DNA of 64,000 nucleotides, taken from the NCBI RefSeq assembly GCF_032854445.1, contig NC_088301.1, positions 23,964,226 through 24,028,225 of the forward strand, written 5' to 3'. The stretch comes from Liolophura sinensis (taxonomy: Eukaryota; Mollusca; Polyplacophora; Chitonida; Chitonidae). The notes beneath the pieces are model-generated. The model saw only the letters and a list, made by a program, of their open reading frames with translations. It did not search any database and had not been told where the DNA came from. Position numbers and translations under genes: made by a program. Shown here piece by piece: positions 40,201 to 47,352 of this stretch; positions within the stretch are counted from its first letter, which is position 1; every line of letters begins with the position of its first letter.

Positions 40201-43200
40201 TTTATTACACTCTTTTTCCATCTAATTACACACATAGTGCATGCTGTTCCATAGGATATCAGGAATTGCCAGCTCGAGACAAGTAATATTCTAGGAGTGC
40301 CGACATTTCCTTTTAACACATTCAGAATCTATCTGCACATCTATCTTGTAGCTTCAATCAACAATTCTAAAAATAATCCAATAATACACTATTCCTGAAG
40401 TGTATACTAAAAAATCAAAAACAGCTTTACGGAACTAAGCAAAAGTGCTTACGACTCCCAGACATCGCCTTTACTGACACCAAAACATGGAGACCCCATA
40501 CGTACCGTGAAGGAGAGCACTGAGTCACTTAAGGTATGATCAACCGGTATTTTCTTTGCGTCCTGAAAACAGACAAAGAATTATATAATAAAAATGGCAC
40601 TGGGGGAGTATTTATATAAATCTTGAATTTGTCAAGCTCAAAAGCAAACAATTCTTAGAACCTAGCCTTTTACTTTATGATAATTATCCTGAAAAGTTAT
40701 ACAGAAAAGAGTTTGGTAGACTGGGTCTCTGCGACAACATCCAGTTAGAAGAAACACAAAAAGGTAAAAAAAAATAAAACAAAAAAAAAGTTTTAATTCC
40801 ATTTTAAAAAGTGGAGTGAAGACCTTATGAAGATAACCCTTGAAGAACATATACTGATTTGTGGCATCTTACTCGTCAAATATTGGATATTATGTTACTT
40901 CTCCACAACATCTGTAGCATTTCTACATCACAATATCAAACTCTCCACCTAGTACTTTGCTCAAGTTCTAGTTTTCCAGACTTATAACAAGGCATTCAAA
41001 AGATAAGGAAGATGATGAGATATGCTCAAATATTGACCCCTAAACCAAAATGAAGCAGAATGGTTGACACTGTCATACAAATATTATTCTCTGATTAAGA
41101 TTTTGCCATTAAATCAACAATAAAGGCCAAAATCATAAAACTGTAACAATTTACTGCATAGGTCCTTGATACACAAATCGCAAAATGCATCTGGCAATCC
41201 ATTTACTATGGGTGGCAACTGCAACCCTGTGAATTGCTGAGGAAATGTTGAGCTATGAGCTGAAAAACTTTCTTGGTCTTTAATACGCAAATCGCTACCA
41301 ACGATTGGCTATCTGTGTACTATGGACGGCAAGTGCAACCCTACGATTGGTCAAAAACTTTAACCAAACTGGGCACCGAGAGCATCTGATCCCCCTCCCC
41401 TTCACAATACCTCCCCTAACTTCGAACAGGTGAGCCACAAATGTACTACTCCACACGGCTCAATGAAAGATTATGGCTTACATGTTAACAGTGAAACACA
41501 TTTCTGAATGGATAACATACTGTTAGAGGAGTTGACATGCGTTCTAAGGTCTCCAATATGCGTTTAGCTGTAGCGCTGGTGATGGCATCGCTAGAGGGCT
41601 TGCTAACTGGCCTTGCTTTTATCTTTGTCCGATATGGAGCTGCAATCTGTAACAAATCAAATAGGTAAAATAATACATGTTCAATTTGCTCAAAAGTCAC
41701 GAACACAGAATTAAGCATCACCAAAGATTTATACATTTTAACCATTTTATCAGGGTGAGCTGGCAAGAAAAACTGAGCTATTGCTTGAAGAAAAATATTC
41801 TGACGTTGCATTATTTTTCCTTAGCAGAGATTTATTATGAAAATATCTTCAGGAAATCTGCACAAGAGTTATCAATCAGAAGATCCTGCTACATGTATGT
41901 TCGGTAAATTCCCGGATGTCGGTACAGACAGTTAGGTCTAATGCTGACGCCCATGCAGGTCGAAGACGATGAAGAGCAGGACCTCTAAAACATGATGCTT
42001 GTGCACACGAAGATCGCTCAGACTGAGCGCCAGGCTAAAAGAAAAATTGTCCGTTTAAAAACGGGACAGACCTGACACTCTTTGGTTGGCTATCAGGCAT
42101 TTCTGTTTGTATTTTCTCAATGGCATATTGTTTAATACCAAAGGTACGGGAGGGCTCCTAGGTTCTGTGACGTCAGTCTAGATAGCTATAACATGTCGAA
42201 ATGGTGTCACCAAATAAATAGCTAGGTACTGACAATTATTTACTTATTTTATAAATATTTTTAGAGCATTTCTGGAATACTACTTTATTAATTAATTCAG
42301 CTTTAGTGACCGACCTCATGTTCATTTTAACTTTAATGTCTACAACTATTAACTGTTTTATATGCATCACTCCCTTCACCCTGGAGAGAGACATATGATT
42401 CAAGGCAGGTGAACGAAAAGTTGATGTGAAGCTGACAAGTGTTACCTCATATGGAGCTGTAGAGCGGTTCTTGCCCTTCCTGAACTGTGAGGCTCCACCA
42501 TAACCCACCTTGCCTGGGTAAAACATGGACTCATGTAAACTCTCACCAAACAATGAAGTGTTCCCCTGAATAAACAAAGTACATAAATCAATCTTCACTT
42601 GTGACTTAAAATAATAATTCTATAAAATTCTAGCATACTCTTTGTACTGAACCAATTCATATTTTCAGACAAAGATCATTTAGTGTTCAGCATAGTATTA
42701 AACTTCAAAGGAAGCCTAAGAATTTATTTATCTATTTCACTGATATTGAAGTTGTGCTCAAGAATTTTCACTTCTTGTCACTGAAGTCGATCAGGTGTGA
42801 GGAAATGAGAGGTCTCCATTCACCTGGAACCTGACAAAACCTTATGACTTGCATTTTATAAGTAAAAGTCAAACCGGCGAGAGCTAGATTTAAACCTGCT
42901 ACGTCATTTTTTAAGTGCAGACATACTGTGGTTAGAAAGACTCTTCAGCTCACTGAGTCCACAAACGCAAACCTTGCACAGGCCACTTAGCTATCTGCTC
43001 ATATTTATTAGGAATGTACATATATATCCCGCTTATGGTCTTGCAGAACAGTGATTTTAGCTGTTAAGGTTGCTGTCCTCAGCATTTTCATGGCCTTATC
43101 TTCAACATCAATACATTTTCAAAGGTAGCATTAAGTCTATTTCTTTTTTCTGGAAAACAGGATTTAATCGGACTGTTGTTTAGTGCCTTGTTAGCAATTT

Positions 43201-46200
43201 TTCACTTACACAATGGCAGTCAGTTATATGGATGGAGGAAACCAGAGCGCCCAATCAACCACTTCTTGTCGCCTAGGCCAAACAGAGCTGTGGAATCTTT
43301 CGGAGGCCAGGCTTGAACCTGCACCTTGTGTGTCCTCAAGATTGCAAGCCAAGAACCTATAACCACTAAACCATGGACTACTGCACTATAGTCAAACCTA
43401 GGAATTCTTTGCTAGACTTCCCAAGTCAAGGAATGAGGCAAAAACCTCCCTAGTAATTTGGTATACTCACCGCCCCTGGGGCCCCAAACAGAGACATGTT
43501 AAAGGAAGGCTTTGATTTAGCTGTTTGGTCTCGCAGTCGAGATGTCTGGAAACTTGAGCTCCAGTTTTTCGACAGTGTGACATTCGCAGGGCTTACTGCT
43601 ACACAAAAACAAAGAAAGCAATAATTTATTTACACTCCTTCACGCACAACACAGTTTTAAATATCTTAACTGATACTTTTTTTTGACTGTCTACACGAGA
43701 TCTAGAGAAGAGCTACGTCAAAGTGGTAATTTTGCGCTTGAGGTAGCATTTCAACACCTTAGTAAGAAAAAAATTTGTAAGGAACCAAAACAATTTCTGC
43801 AACCAATGAGCTGCTGTAACAAATTATCTTGTGGAAGTGGCCAATGTCATCAAATTAAAAATCGTCTCTGTGAACAATGCACTCATGTATCAGATGATTA
43901 AACTATGATCCACTGTACATATCTGGATAATTATCCTGTACTATACAGAAAAAGCAATTTTACATGTATTTATTTATTTATTTGATTGGTGTTTTACGCC
44001 GTACTCAAGAATATTTCACTGACGGGACAGTGGCCAGAATTATGGTGGAAGGAAACCGAGCAGAGCCCAGGGGGAAACCTACGACCATCCTCAGGTTGCT
44101 GCAAGACCTTCCCACGTACGGCCTGAGAGGAAGCCAGCACGAGCTGAACAATTTTACATGTAAAGAGCATCTTTCTAAATTCTTCAAAACATCCAATGTG
44201 CACTAACCTGCAATACTAGAGACCCCTGGGTCATCCGGCCTGTGTAGAATAGTGGTATCCTGGCTAACTCGGGCCTGAGCAGCACTGGGCAAGGGGGTTG
44301 AGGATGTCAGAGCCCCTGGTACCATGAGCTGATCCTTCAGCTTCTGAAGGCTGCTCTCATTCAGCTGTAGAATCTCCCTCTGATACTCCCGCTTGTCTGG
44401 GTGAGGTATCATGGAGGAGCAGCCACTGGTGGATTTGGACCCGTCACTATGATCAGACATGTTATCGTCTGTGCACAAAAAATTACGTATTCATTTATTT
44501 AACAAGCATTCTGGAAGTATTGTGAAAGAATGATCATGTCACATGATCAATATGAGCCTTCAGCATAACAGGTACATCAAAGATCTCAAGAGAACAAGAG
44601 CAGCAATAATTTTGCAGAAAATGGACGAAATGGTTTGAAACTCGGAACTGATCTGAAAGTGGTCTTGGTGAAGCCTTACACCAATTCAGAGAGATACCTT
44701 CTTTAGAAGCCTGACTTGAATTGAGACAAACATTGATAAAAATGACCAAGTTCACTGAAATCAAACAGGGTTCTTATGACATAAGTCTGGTAAGCCTGCA
44801 AACAAGAGTTTAACAGAATCAAATTTCGACCATAATGAAGTCCCACATTTTGATGGTTTTAAAGCTGTCTTGAAAAAGGTATTCTGAGGTTTGTTTGGAC
44901 GGTAGGACGGTACTATATCCAACTGAAAATATAAATGTTGCAGCACCAAAAGCACCACCTGAATCTATGGCAATATTCAAAATAAAATTTAAAGGAATAA
45001 AAAGAGTAAATTGAGGGTAAAAAGGAATCTGAGCAGTATTTTACACCCACAATAATTTAGGCAATCATACCTGTTTGAGGAGCGGTATGAGATGGTCCTG
45101 GCTGTGAGGGTAGGGGTGGCCGAGACAACCCCAGGCTGGCCTGGGTGGTCTCCAGCTTTCTGGCTGGCCGACTATTCTGTAGCACTGGAGTGTTCACACC
45201 TGATGGACCTGGATAGTTTAAATGGGCATTTACCCCACCTGGTTTTCCATGATGATTCATGGACACTCTGTTATCACTCAGGGACACCCTGTTGTCACTC
45301 ATGGAAATTCCATGCGTTTGATTTGGAGGTGACTGCATTGGACTCTACAAATGAAGTAGAAAAGTGAGAACACACCAGCTGAGCATAAAACCGAAGTATA
45401 GAGAAAGCTGACCTAAGAAGTGAGCTATATCAGAATGACCTTTTGCAAGTCCATGATTTGTAACCACTTGTGTCAAAATGTGTAAGTAACACTGGCAGTC
45501 GCACCTTCTCCCTCAGCTCACAATACTGACAAGGACAAATTCTTCCACCCTAATTAACCTGGTGAAAATCTTTTAAGCTTCAAATCATACTTAAAACTTA
45601 CTTTTCACCTCCTACTGATCGGCATACTTCTGAACATTTTTAAGACCATAAACTTTTCATGCTACAGAAAACTGATTACACACAAAAAGCTAATACTGAT
45701 TTTATATCAAAGAGATCAATAATCACTTTATTACCTACAAGAGAGCCTTAGGAGGCTCATTATGAACAATGGTGAAAACACATTGTCAAAAGACAACCAG
45801 TAGCAAATGTCACCGTGCTGCAAACAGCACACATTCACAACTTGTCTTACAGACAAATGTTCCATGTTAGCAACTGTACCCACCATAAACTGTTCGTCCT
45901 CAGACTGCTCCGCAATATCTCCAGGGGGTTCTCTCTGGGCATGGTCAGACGAGCTTTTCCCTACAAGTCCCGAGAGCCAAGACGGGGCTATTAGATCCTT
46001 AACTGTGTCTGTCACTCTCCCAAGAAGAGACTAAAAATAAAAGATCATAGTGAAGGCTTTGGTTATTAAATTCATATCAAGATGCCTACATATGTGTATT
46101 TCCTCTCAGGCATTTCTACTACATATATATATATATATATATATACACATCTCTTTTAACCACTGTTTTTGATGTCAGCATTTTTTTACCACACTGTTGT

Positions 46201-47249
46201 TTAGCCACTGCCACAAATGTTTGTGGTTTGGAATCTTTTTACATGATGGGCATTGAATACCAGAGAACATCAACTTTTTGAGGGATGTCCCAGCTACAGC
46301 AAATATGCACTCCATTAAAGACTGCTCATGGATGAACCATCGCTAGGAACAGACATCACACAAATACACCCCTTGCAGCCCCGTTAGCAGTTAGAGTAGC
46401 CAATGCATGATAAAGAGCAGAGATACAAATATATCAGAAAAATTTAAGTAGTCACCAGGATTGATAGAAGTATTGCGATTTTGAATCAGAGAAATCTAAG
46501 AAGTTCCGACATTCCGGCATTTAACTCTGATGTGGTTGCTAACTATCAGATTAAGAAATATCGCCATAGTTAACATTTAATGTAATTTAACTAGCTGAAT
46601 ATCATACTGAAGAACTTTTTTTTACTTCTGTATCGACAGTCAGGTTTCAGGGTGGATGAAACTTGTCATACAGATCCAGATGAAGTCATTGCTATCACAT
46701 ACAACTCATTATCTGTTTTATTACTGAACTTGGCAGTTGTAAAGGCTAGACTGATCCTTTTATTAGTTAATGAGCCCCTGCTCAGATGTTCATTGTGAAA
46801 AGCTGGTTGTTCACTGAATTGATGTCACTCTACCACGATCAACAACCTCAACTTTAAAATTCACCTGAACTTATACCCACATGTGACTTCAGGTCATTCA
46901 GATTCAGGAAATGTTTTGGAATTCGACTCTGTCGATGGAAATACAAACAATTGTCTAACTAACCTAAGGTATATTCTCTAAAATAACCTATTGACGATAT
47001 TACAGAGACACCAAGGGCTAAAGAGTCTAATGTTGAACAACAAACAGAACTCTTTAACAGTAAAAGATGAGTAAATTTCAAAACAAGAATCAAGCGACGA
47101 ACGCATCATTGCTAGTTACCCAAGTCTAGGGTGGTAAGTACACTAGCACGCGTTCTTCATCGTGCCATACAAACCTTTCTTCTTTCGTACGGTTTGTTTG
47201 GTCCATGCGATCTCTTTTGTCTTACTTTTCCAAGCCCATCATTCGACAT
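25187..47249 (-). CDS. NUP153: NUP153 nucleoporin, complete 25-exon gene (span)
   Basis: This encodes the nuclear-basket nucleoporin NUP153, which anchors the basket at the nuclear face of the pore and binds Ran, import receptors and TPR. I rebuilt 25 coding exons totalling 4,857 nt (1,618 residues plus stop; human protein 1,475). All introns are GT-AG and phase is continuous. Domains: basic N-terminus (1-25); amphipathic segment (about 26-50); conserved block with FYPGK (about 295-335) and [15 protein letters not shown] (about 360-375); VGGKMKRDK block (about 517); three GSVMDIL motifs (about 665-770); four RanBP2-type zinc fingers (about 790-817, 846-873, 899-926, 942-969); FG/FxFG domain (about 975-1590); basic C-terminus [12 protein letters not shown]. 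The order and local wording match vertebrate NUP153 throughout. UTR ends are not determined, and a phase-neutral exon could have been missed. Confidence 0.95.
25725..25879 (-). CDS. NUP153: NUP153 exon 24
   Basis: 155 nt, phase 0 in, 2 out, acceptor TCTAACAG, donor GTGAGT. Pro/Gln-rich ([20 protein letters not shown]), then [20 protein letters not shown] and F. Read through the donor, the next codon after AAG is TGA, so an unspliced transcript would end here. Confidence 0.9.
25962..26070 (-). mobile_element. SINE family 1, diverged fragment
   Basis: In NUP153 intron 23, between the last three coding exons. Tail (CCGTACTCAAGAATAC) and body (GGGGGTGGAAACC). Confidence 0.75.
26187..26278 (-). 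CDS. NUP153: NUP153 exon 23
   Basis: 92 nt, phase 1 in, 0 out, acceptor TTAACAG, donor [24 protein letters not shown] and AVFQFGAKA resemble the AFQFG/NFNF units of the vertebrate C-terminal region. Confidence 0.93.
26633..27121 (-). CDS. NUP153: NUP153 exon 22, FG-dense region
   Basis: 163 codons, phase 1 in and out, acceptor GTTCTCAG, donor GTTTGT. Densely packed single FG motifs (AFGS, GFGS, PFGS, VFGS, SFGT, AFGG) in a Ser/Thr/Ala spacer almost without charge, the cohesive-type FG region seen near the NUP153 C-terminus. Open reading frames on the other strand here are shadows of this composition. Confidence 0.96.
27352..27480 (-). mobile_element. Decayed SINE-like fragment
   Basis: CCATGCTCAAGAACTTTCATTG resembles the family 1 tail. 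NUP153 intron 21. Weak. Confidence 0.4.
27550..27642 (-). CDS. NUP153: NUP153 exon 21
   Basis: 31 codons, phase 1 in and out, acceptor TTTCCCAG, donor [26 protein letters not shown] is a single FxFG unit in Ser/Thr spacer. Confidence 0.88.
27760..27781. repeat. (TATG)n microsatellite
   Basis: About five units in NUP153 intron 20. Confidence 0.85.
28080..28330 (-). repeat. Possible member of the third repeat family
   Basis: In NUP153 intron 20. It shares the end segment (AATCTCAGACTCAGTCACAC, then CAACTGAAAGACAAGCAGTT) with the right part of 21610-21925. Weak. Confidence 0.35.
28677..28775 (-). CDS. NUP153: NUP153 exon 20
   Basis: 33 codons, phase 1 in and out, acceptor TGTTTCAG, donor GTGAGT. 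It encodes [18 protein letters not shown] and [10 protein letters not shown], degenerate F-x-F motifs. Confidence 0.88.
29054..29224 (-). CDS. NUP153: NUP153 exon 19
   Basis: 57 codons, phase 1 in and out, acceptor TTGTAG, donor GTATGA. It opens [17 protein letters not shown] and continues as Ser/Thr-rich spacer ending KRTSDD. It lies across a 3.4-kb intron that carries the 98-bp array. Confidence 0.9.
29249..29382 (-). mobile_element. SINE family 1, fragment
   Basis: Starts right next to NUP153 exon 19, in its upstream intron. Tail, a short deletion, then body (GCCAGCATCATGATGGGAGG). Confidence 0.82.
30177..31645. repeat. 98-bp tandem array, 15 copies
   Basis: Fifteen head-to-tail copies of a 98-bp unit (starts at 30181 then every 98 bp to 31553), inside NUP153 intron 18. 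Units contain ATACAGGCCTATGCATTCTA and CTATCCCCGTGTGCATTAG and differ at only a few sites. The first copy is the most diverged. Period is exact, without indels, implying recent homogenisation. Variant sites suggest a seven-unit super-repeat. Confidence 0.97.
32590..33333 (-). CDS. NUP153: NUP153 exon 18, FxFG domain
   Basis: 248 codons, the longest exon, phase 1 in and out, acceptor CTTTTAG, donor GTAAGC. FG motifs are mainly of the G-F-x-F-G/D type (GFKFG, GFVFG, GFMFG, GGFSFG) in Ser/Thr/Lys-rich spacers, the transport-receptor docking repeats of the pore. Confidence 0.96.
33788..33925 (-). CDS. NUP153: NUP153 exon 17, zinc finger 4
   Basis: 46 codons, phase 1 in and out, acceptor TTTCTAG, donor [26 protein letters not shown] then C is the fourth finger. 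The total of four matches vertebrate NUP153. Confidence 0.96.
33991..34463 (-). mobile_element. Non-autonomous transposon-like element, copy 1
   Basis: About 473 bp in NUP153 intron 16, matching the reverse complement of 52502-53010 along its length. One end carries an imperfect hairpin (arms near 34353-34378 and 34430-34456, TTGCACATTGAAGGTT against AACCTTCCTTGCGCAA). The other end is TTATTTATATAAAGGTGAAA. No coding capacity. Confidence 0.75.
34550..34775 (-). repeat. Third diverged interspersed repeat, copy b
   Basis: In NUP153 intron 16, next to transposon-like copy 1. Shares CAAGTTACTGACAAGA and GAAGTGGTCTTCAACAAA with 21610-21925. Confidence 0.5.
34882..35352 (-). CDS. NUP153: NUP153 exon 16, zinc fingers 1-3
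   Basis: 157 codons, phase 1 in and out, acceptor ATTTCAG, donor GTGAGT. Three RanBP2-type fingers of the form W-x-C-x2-C-x10-C-x2-[13 protein letters not shown]...[16 protein letters not shown]...CVAC and [12 protein letters not shown]...CVAC. All four cysteines are intact in each. In vertebrates these fingers bind Ran. Confidence 0.97.
35856..36179 (-). CDS. NUP153: NUP153 exon 15, three GSVMDIL repeats
   Basis: 108 codons, phase 1 in and out, acceptor TGTTATAG, donor GTAGGA. It contains [11 protein letters not shown] twice and [11 protein letters not shown] once, at about residues 668, 723 and 753, separated by Pro/Ser-rich linker with one FQFG. Human NUP153 has one such motif (LKEGSVLDILK) just before its zinc fingers. 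Confidence 0.94.
36580..36700 (-). CDS. NUP153: NUP153 exon 14
   Basis: 121 nt, phase 0 in, 1 out, acceptor TTCTTAG, donor [25 protein letters not shown] then MFSFTA corresponds to human FKFSSPIVKSTEADVLPPSS and GFTFS. Confidence 0.92.
37471..37713 (-). CDS. NUP153: NUP153 exon 13
   Basis: 81 codons, phase 0, acceptor TTGACAG, donor GTAGGT. It encodes [20 protein letters not shown] and later [19 protein letters not shown]. It matches the human series of short F-x-F-S/G motifs (PTFNFSSPE, PMFKFSSPI). Confidence 0.93.
37898..37990 (-). mobile_element. Decayed SINE family 1 fragment
   Basis: CCATACTCAAGAATTTTTCA and CACTTATACAAGGCCAG. NUP153 intron 12. Confidence 0.55.
38190..38304 (-). CDS. 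NUP153: NUP153 exon 12, GGKMKR block
   Basis: 115 nt, phase 2 in, 0 out, acceptor TTTTTCAG, donor [24 protein letters not shown] and the acidic DEDDEVVEV across the next junction match GGKMRRERTRFVASKP and EEEEMEV of the human protein. Confidence 0.93.
38699..38760 (-). CDS. NUP153: NUP153 exon 11
   Basis: 62 nt, phase 0 in, 2 out, acceptor CATTTAG, donor GTAAGA. Read as [20 protein letters not shown]. The frame is set by the exons on both sides; another open frame here breaks the phase chain. Confidence 0.8.
39412..39606 (-). CDS. NUP153: NUP153 exon 10
   Basis: 65 codons, phase 0, acceptor GATTCAG, donor [26 protein letters not shown] resembles the human VQRLMTPKPVSIA stretch. The rest is Ser/Thr/Pro-rich linker ending HHFTDIRK. 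Confidence 0.88.
39819..39887 (-). CDS. NUP153: NUP153 exon 9
   Basis: 23 codons, phase 0, acceptor ATCTGCAG, donor GTAAGT. It encodes [20 protein letters not shown] followed by SLG, a basic Ser-rich linker. Too short for the usual ORF cutoffs; supported by its consensus splice sites and phase. Confidence 0.85.
40506..40562 (-). CDS. NUP153: NUP153 exon 8
   Basis: 19 codons, phase 0, acceptor TTTTCAG, donor GTACGT. It encodes [25 protein letters not shown] continues the human order SPLADAKRIP after the exon 7 block. Confidence 0.9.
41161..41361. repeat. Diverged tandem duplication, about 115 bp
   Basis: Two neighbouring segments share GGTCCTTGATACACAAATCG / GGTCTTTAATACGCAAATCG and ACTATGGGTGGCAACTGCAA / ACTATGGACGGCAAGTGCAA. 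In NUP153 intron 7. Confidence 0.6.
41521..41646 (-). CDS. NUP153: NUP153 exon 7, ARRILQSLEKMSSPL block
   Basis: 42 codons, phase 0, acceptor TGTTACAG, donor [23 protein letters not shown] leads into [17 protein letters not shown], the near-invariant NUP153 block (human TARRILQSLEKMSSPLA). One of the strongest identity markers of the gene. Confidence 0.96.
42446..42565 (-). CDS. NUP153: NUP153 exon 6, FYPGK block
   Basis: 40 codons, phase 0 in and out, acceptor TTATTCAG, donor [26 protein letters not shown] and the following STAPYE match FYPGKTTYGGAAAAVRQSK and NTPYQ of human NUP153, within the stretch reported to bind TPR. Confidence 0.95.
42718..42850 (-). mobile_element. Decayed SINE-like fragment
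   Basis: TTTATTTATCTATTTCACTG then GTGCTCAAGAATTTTCACTT. NUP153 intron 5. Weak. Confidence 0.4.
43161..43385 (-). mobile_element. SINE with a different tRNA head
   Basis: Read on the minus strand, a tRNA-like head carries box A (TGGTTTAGTGG) and box B (GGTTCAAGCC). The 3' part still resembles the family 1 body (CAATGGCAGTCAGTTATATG, GGAGGAAACC on the plus strand). In NUP153 intron 5. Old and without a clear simple-repeat tail. Confidence 0.65.
43471..43595 (-). CDS. NUP153: NUP153 exon 5, tandem acceptor
   Basis: Phase 1 in, 0 out, donor GTGAGT. It encodes [20 protein letters not shown] and ends [12 protein letters not shown]. The acceptor reads TAGCAG, so splicing three bases earlier (exon to 43598) would insert one Ala codon without changing frame. 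Confidence 0.88.
43967..44150 (-). mobile_element. SINE family 1, 5'-truncated
   Basis: Body and tail only; the tRNA head is missing. Located in NUP153 intron 4. Confidence 0.9.
44208..44468 (-). CDS. NUP153: NUP153 exon 4
   Basis: Acceptor GTGCACAG, donor GTTAGT, phase 1 in and out. It encodes an acidic start ([10 protein letters not shown]), [10 protein letters not shown], then a charged helical stretch ([18 protein letters not shown]). The STSGCSS block is like the Ser-rich N-terminal block of vertebrate NUP153. Confidence 0.88.
45071..45344 (-). CDS. NUP153: NUP153 exon 3
   Basis: Acceptor TTTGTAG, donor GTATGA, phase 0 in and 1 out. Low-complexity, Ser/Pro/Asn-rich. An eight-residue unit is duplicated in tandem ([14 protein letters not shown], then a decayed MNHH). 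This part of the protein is poorly conserved, so its place rests on phase and position. Confidence 0.85.
45884..46030 (-). CDS. NUP153: NUP153 exon 2, amphipathic helix
   Basis: 49 codons, phase 0 at both ends, acceptor TTTTAG, donor [26 protein letters not shown] corresponds to LSRVTESVKNIVPGWL of the vertebrate protein, the amphipathic segment known to target NUP153 to the inner nuclear membrane. Confidence 0.93.
46122..46145. repeat. (AT)n microsatellite
   Basis: About twelve AT units in NUP153 intron 1. Confidence 0.95.
47175..47249 (-). CDS. NUP153: NUP153 exon 1 (start codon)
   Basis: 25 codons from ATG to a GTTTGT donor, phase 0. It encodes [20 protein letters not shown] followed by YERRK. 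GKVRQKR and GPNKPY align with GKIRTRR and GPIKPY at the start of human NUP153, which fixes this start over a tempting short exon (ATG CTG ATA GAG then GTAAGT) near 47,490. Confidence 0.9.
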
Positions 47250-47337
47250 ATTTACTTCCTATTTTTTAAAACCGTTTAAGTGTTGTTATCTTTCTTAAAA
47301 ACGAGGGAAACACCATGCAACATGCAAGTGTCTCCCG
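47250..47337. promoter_or_regulatory. Shared divergent promoter or overlapping 5' leaders
   Basis: 88 bp separate the NUP153 start codon (minus) from the proposed plus-strand start codon. Such spacing implies a bidirectional core promoter or mutually overlapping 5' UTRs. I see no convincing TATA box or defined site. Two upstream ATGs on the plus strand (47315, 47322) lie in other frames. Confidence 0.5.
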
Positions 47338-47352
47338 ATGCCTAAGATGGCG
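47338..47352 (+). CDS. Uncharacterised gene, candidate exon 1
   Basis: ATG CCT AAG ATG GCG followed by a GTAAGA donor, phase 0 out (MPKMA). AAGATGGCG is a good initiation context. It joins in frame to the exon at 49500. A rival first exon at 49164-49277 (MDYVKVALVGTLHTRE...) has a weaker donor (GTCAGA). The start is therefore inferred. Confidence 0.45.

Noticed and set aside
44761-44958. Minus-strand frame with a plausible acceptor near 44,940 and a GGAFGA start in another frame
   Set aside because: Exons 3 and 4 of NUP153 already join in phase, and there is no good donor. Probably intron sequence.
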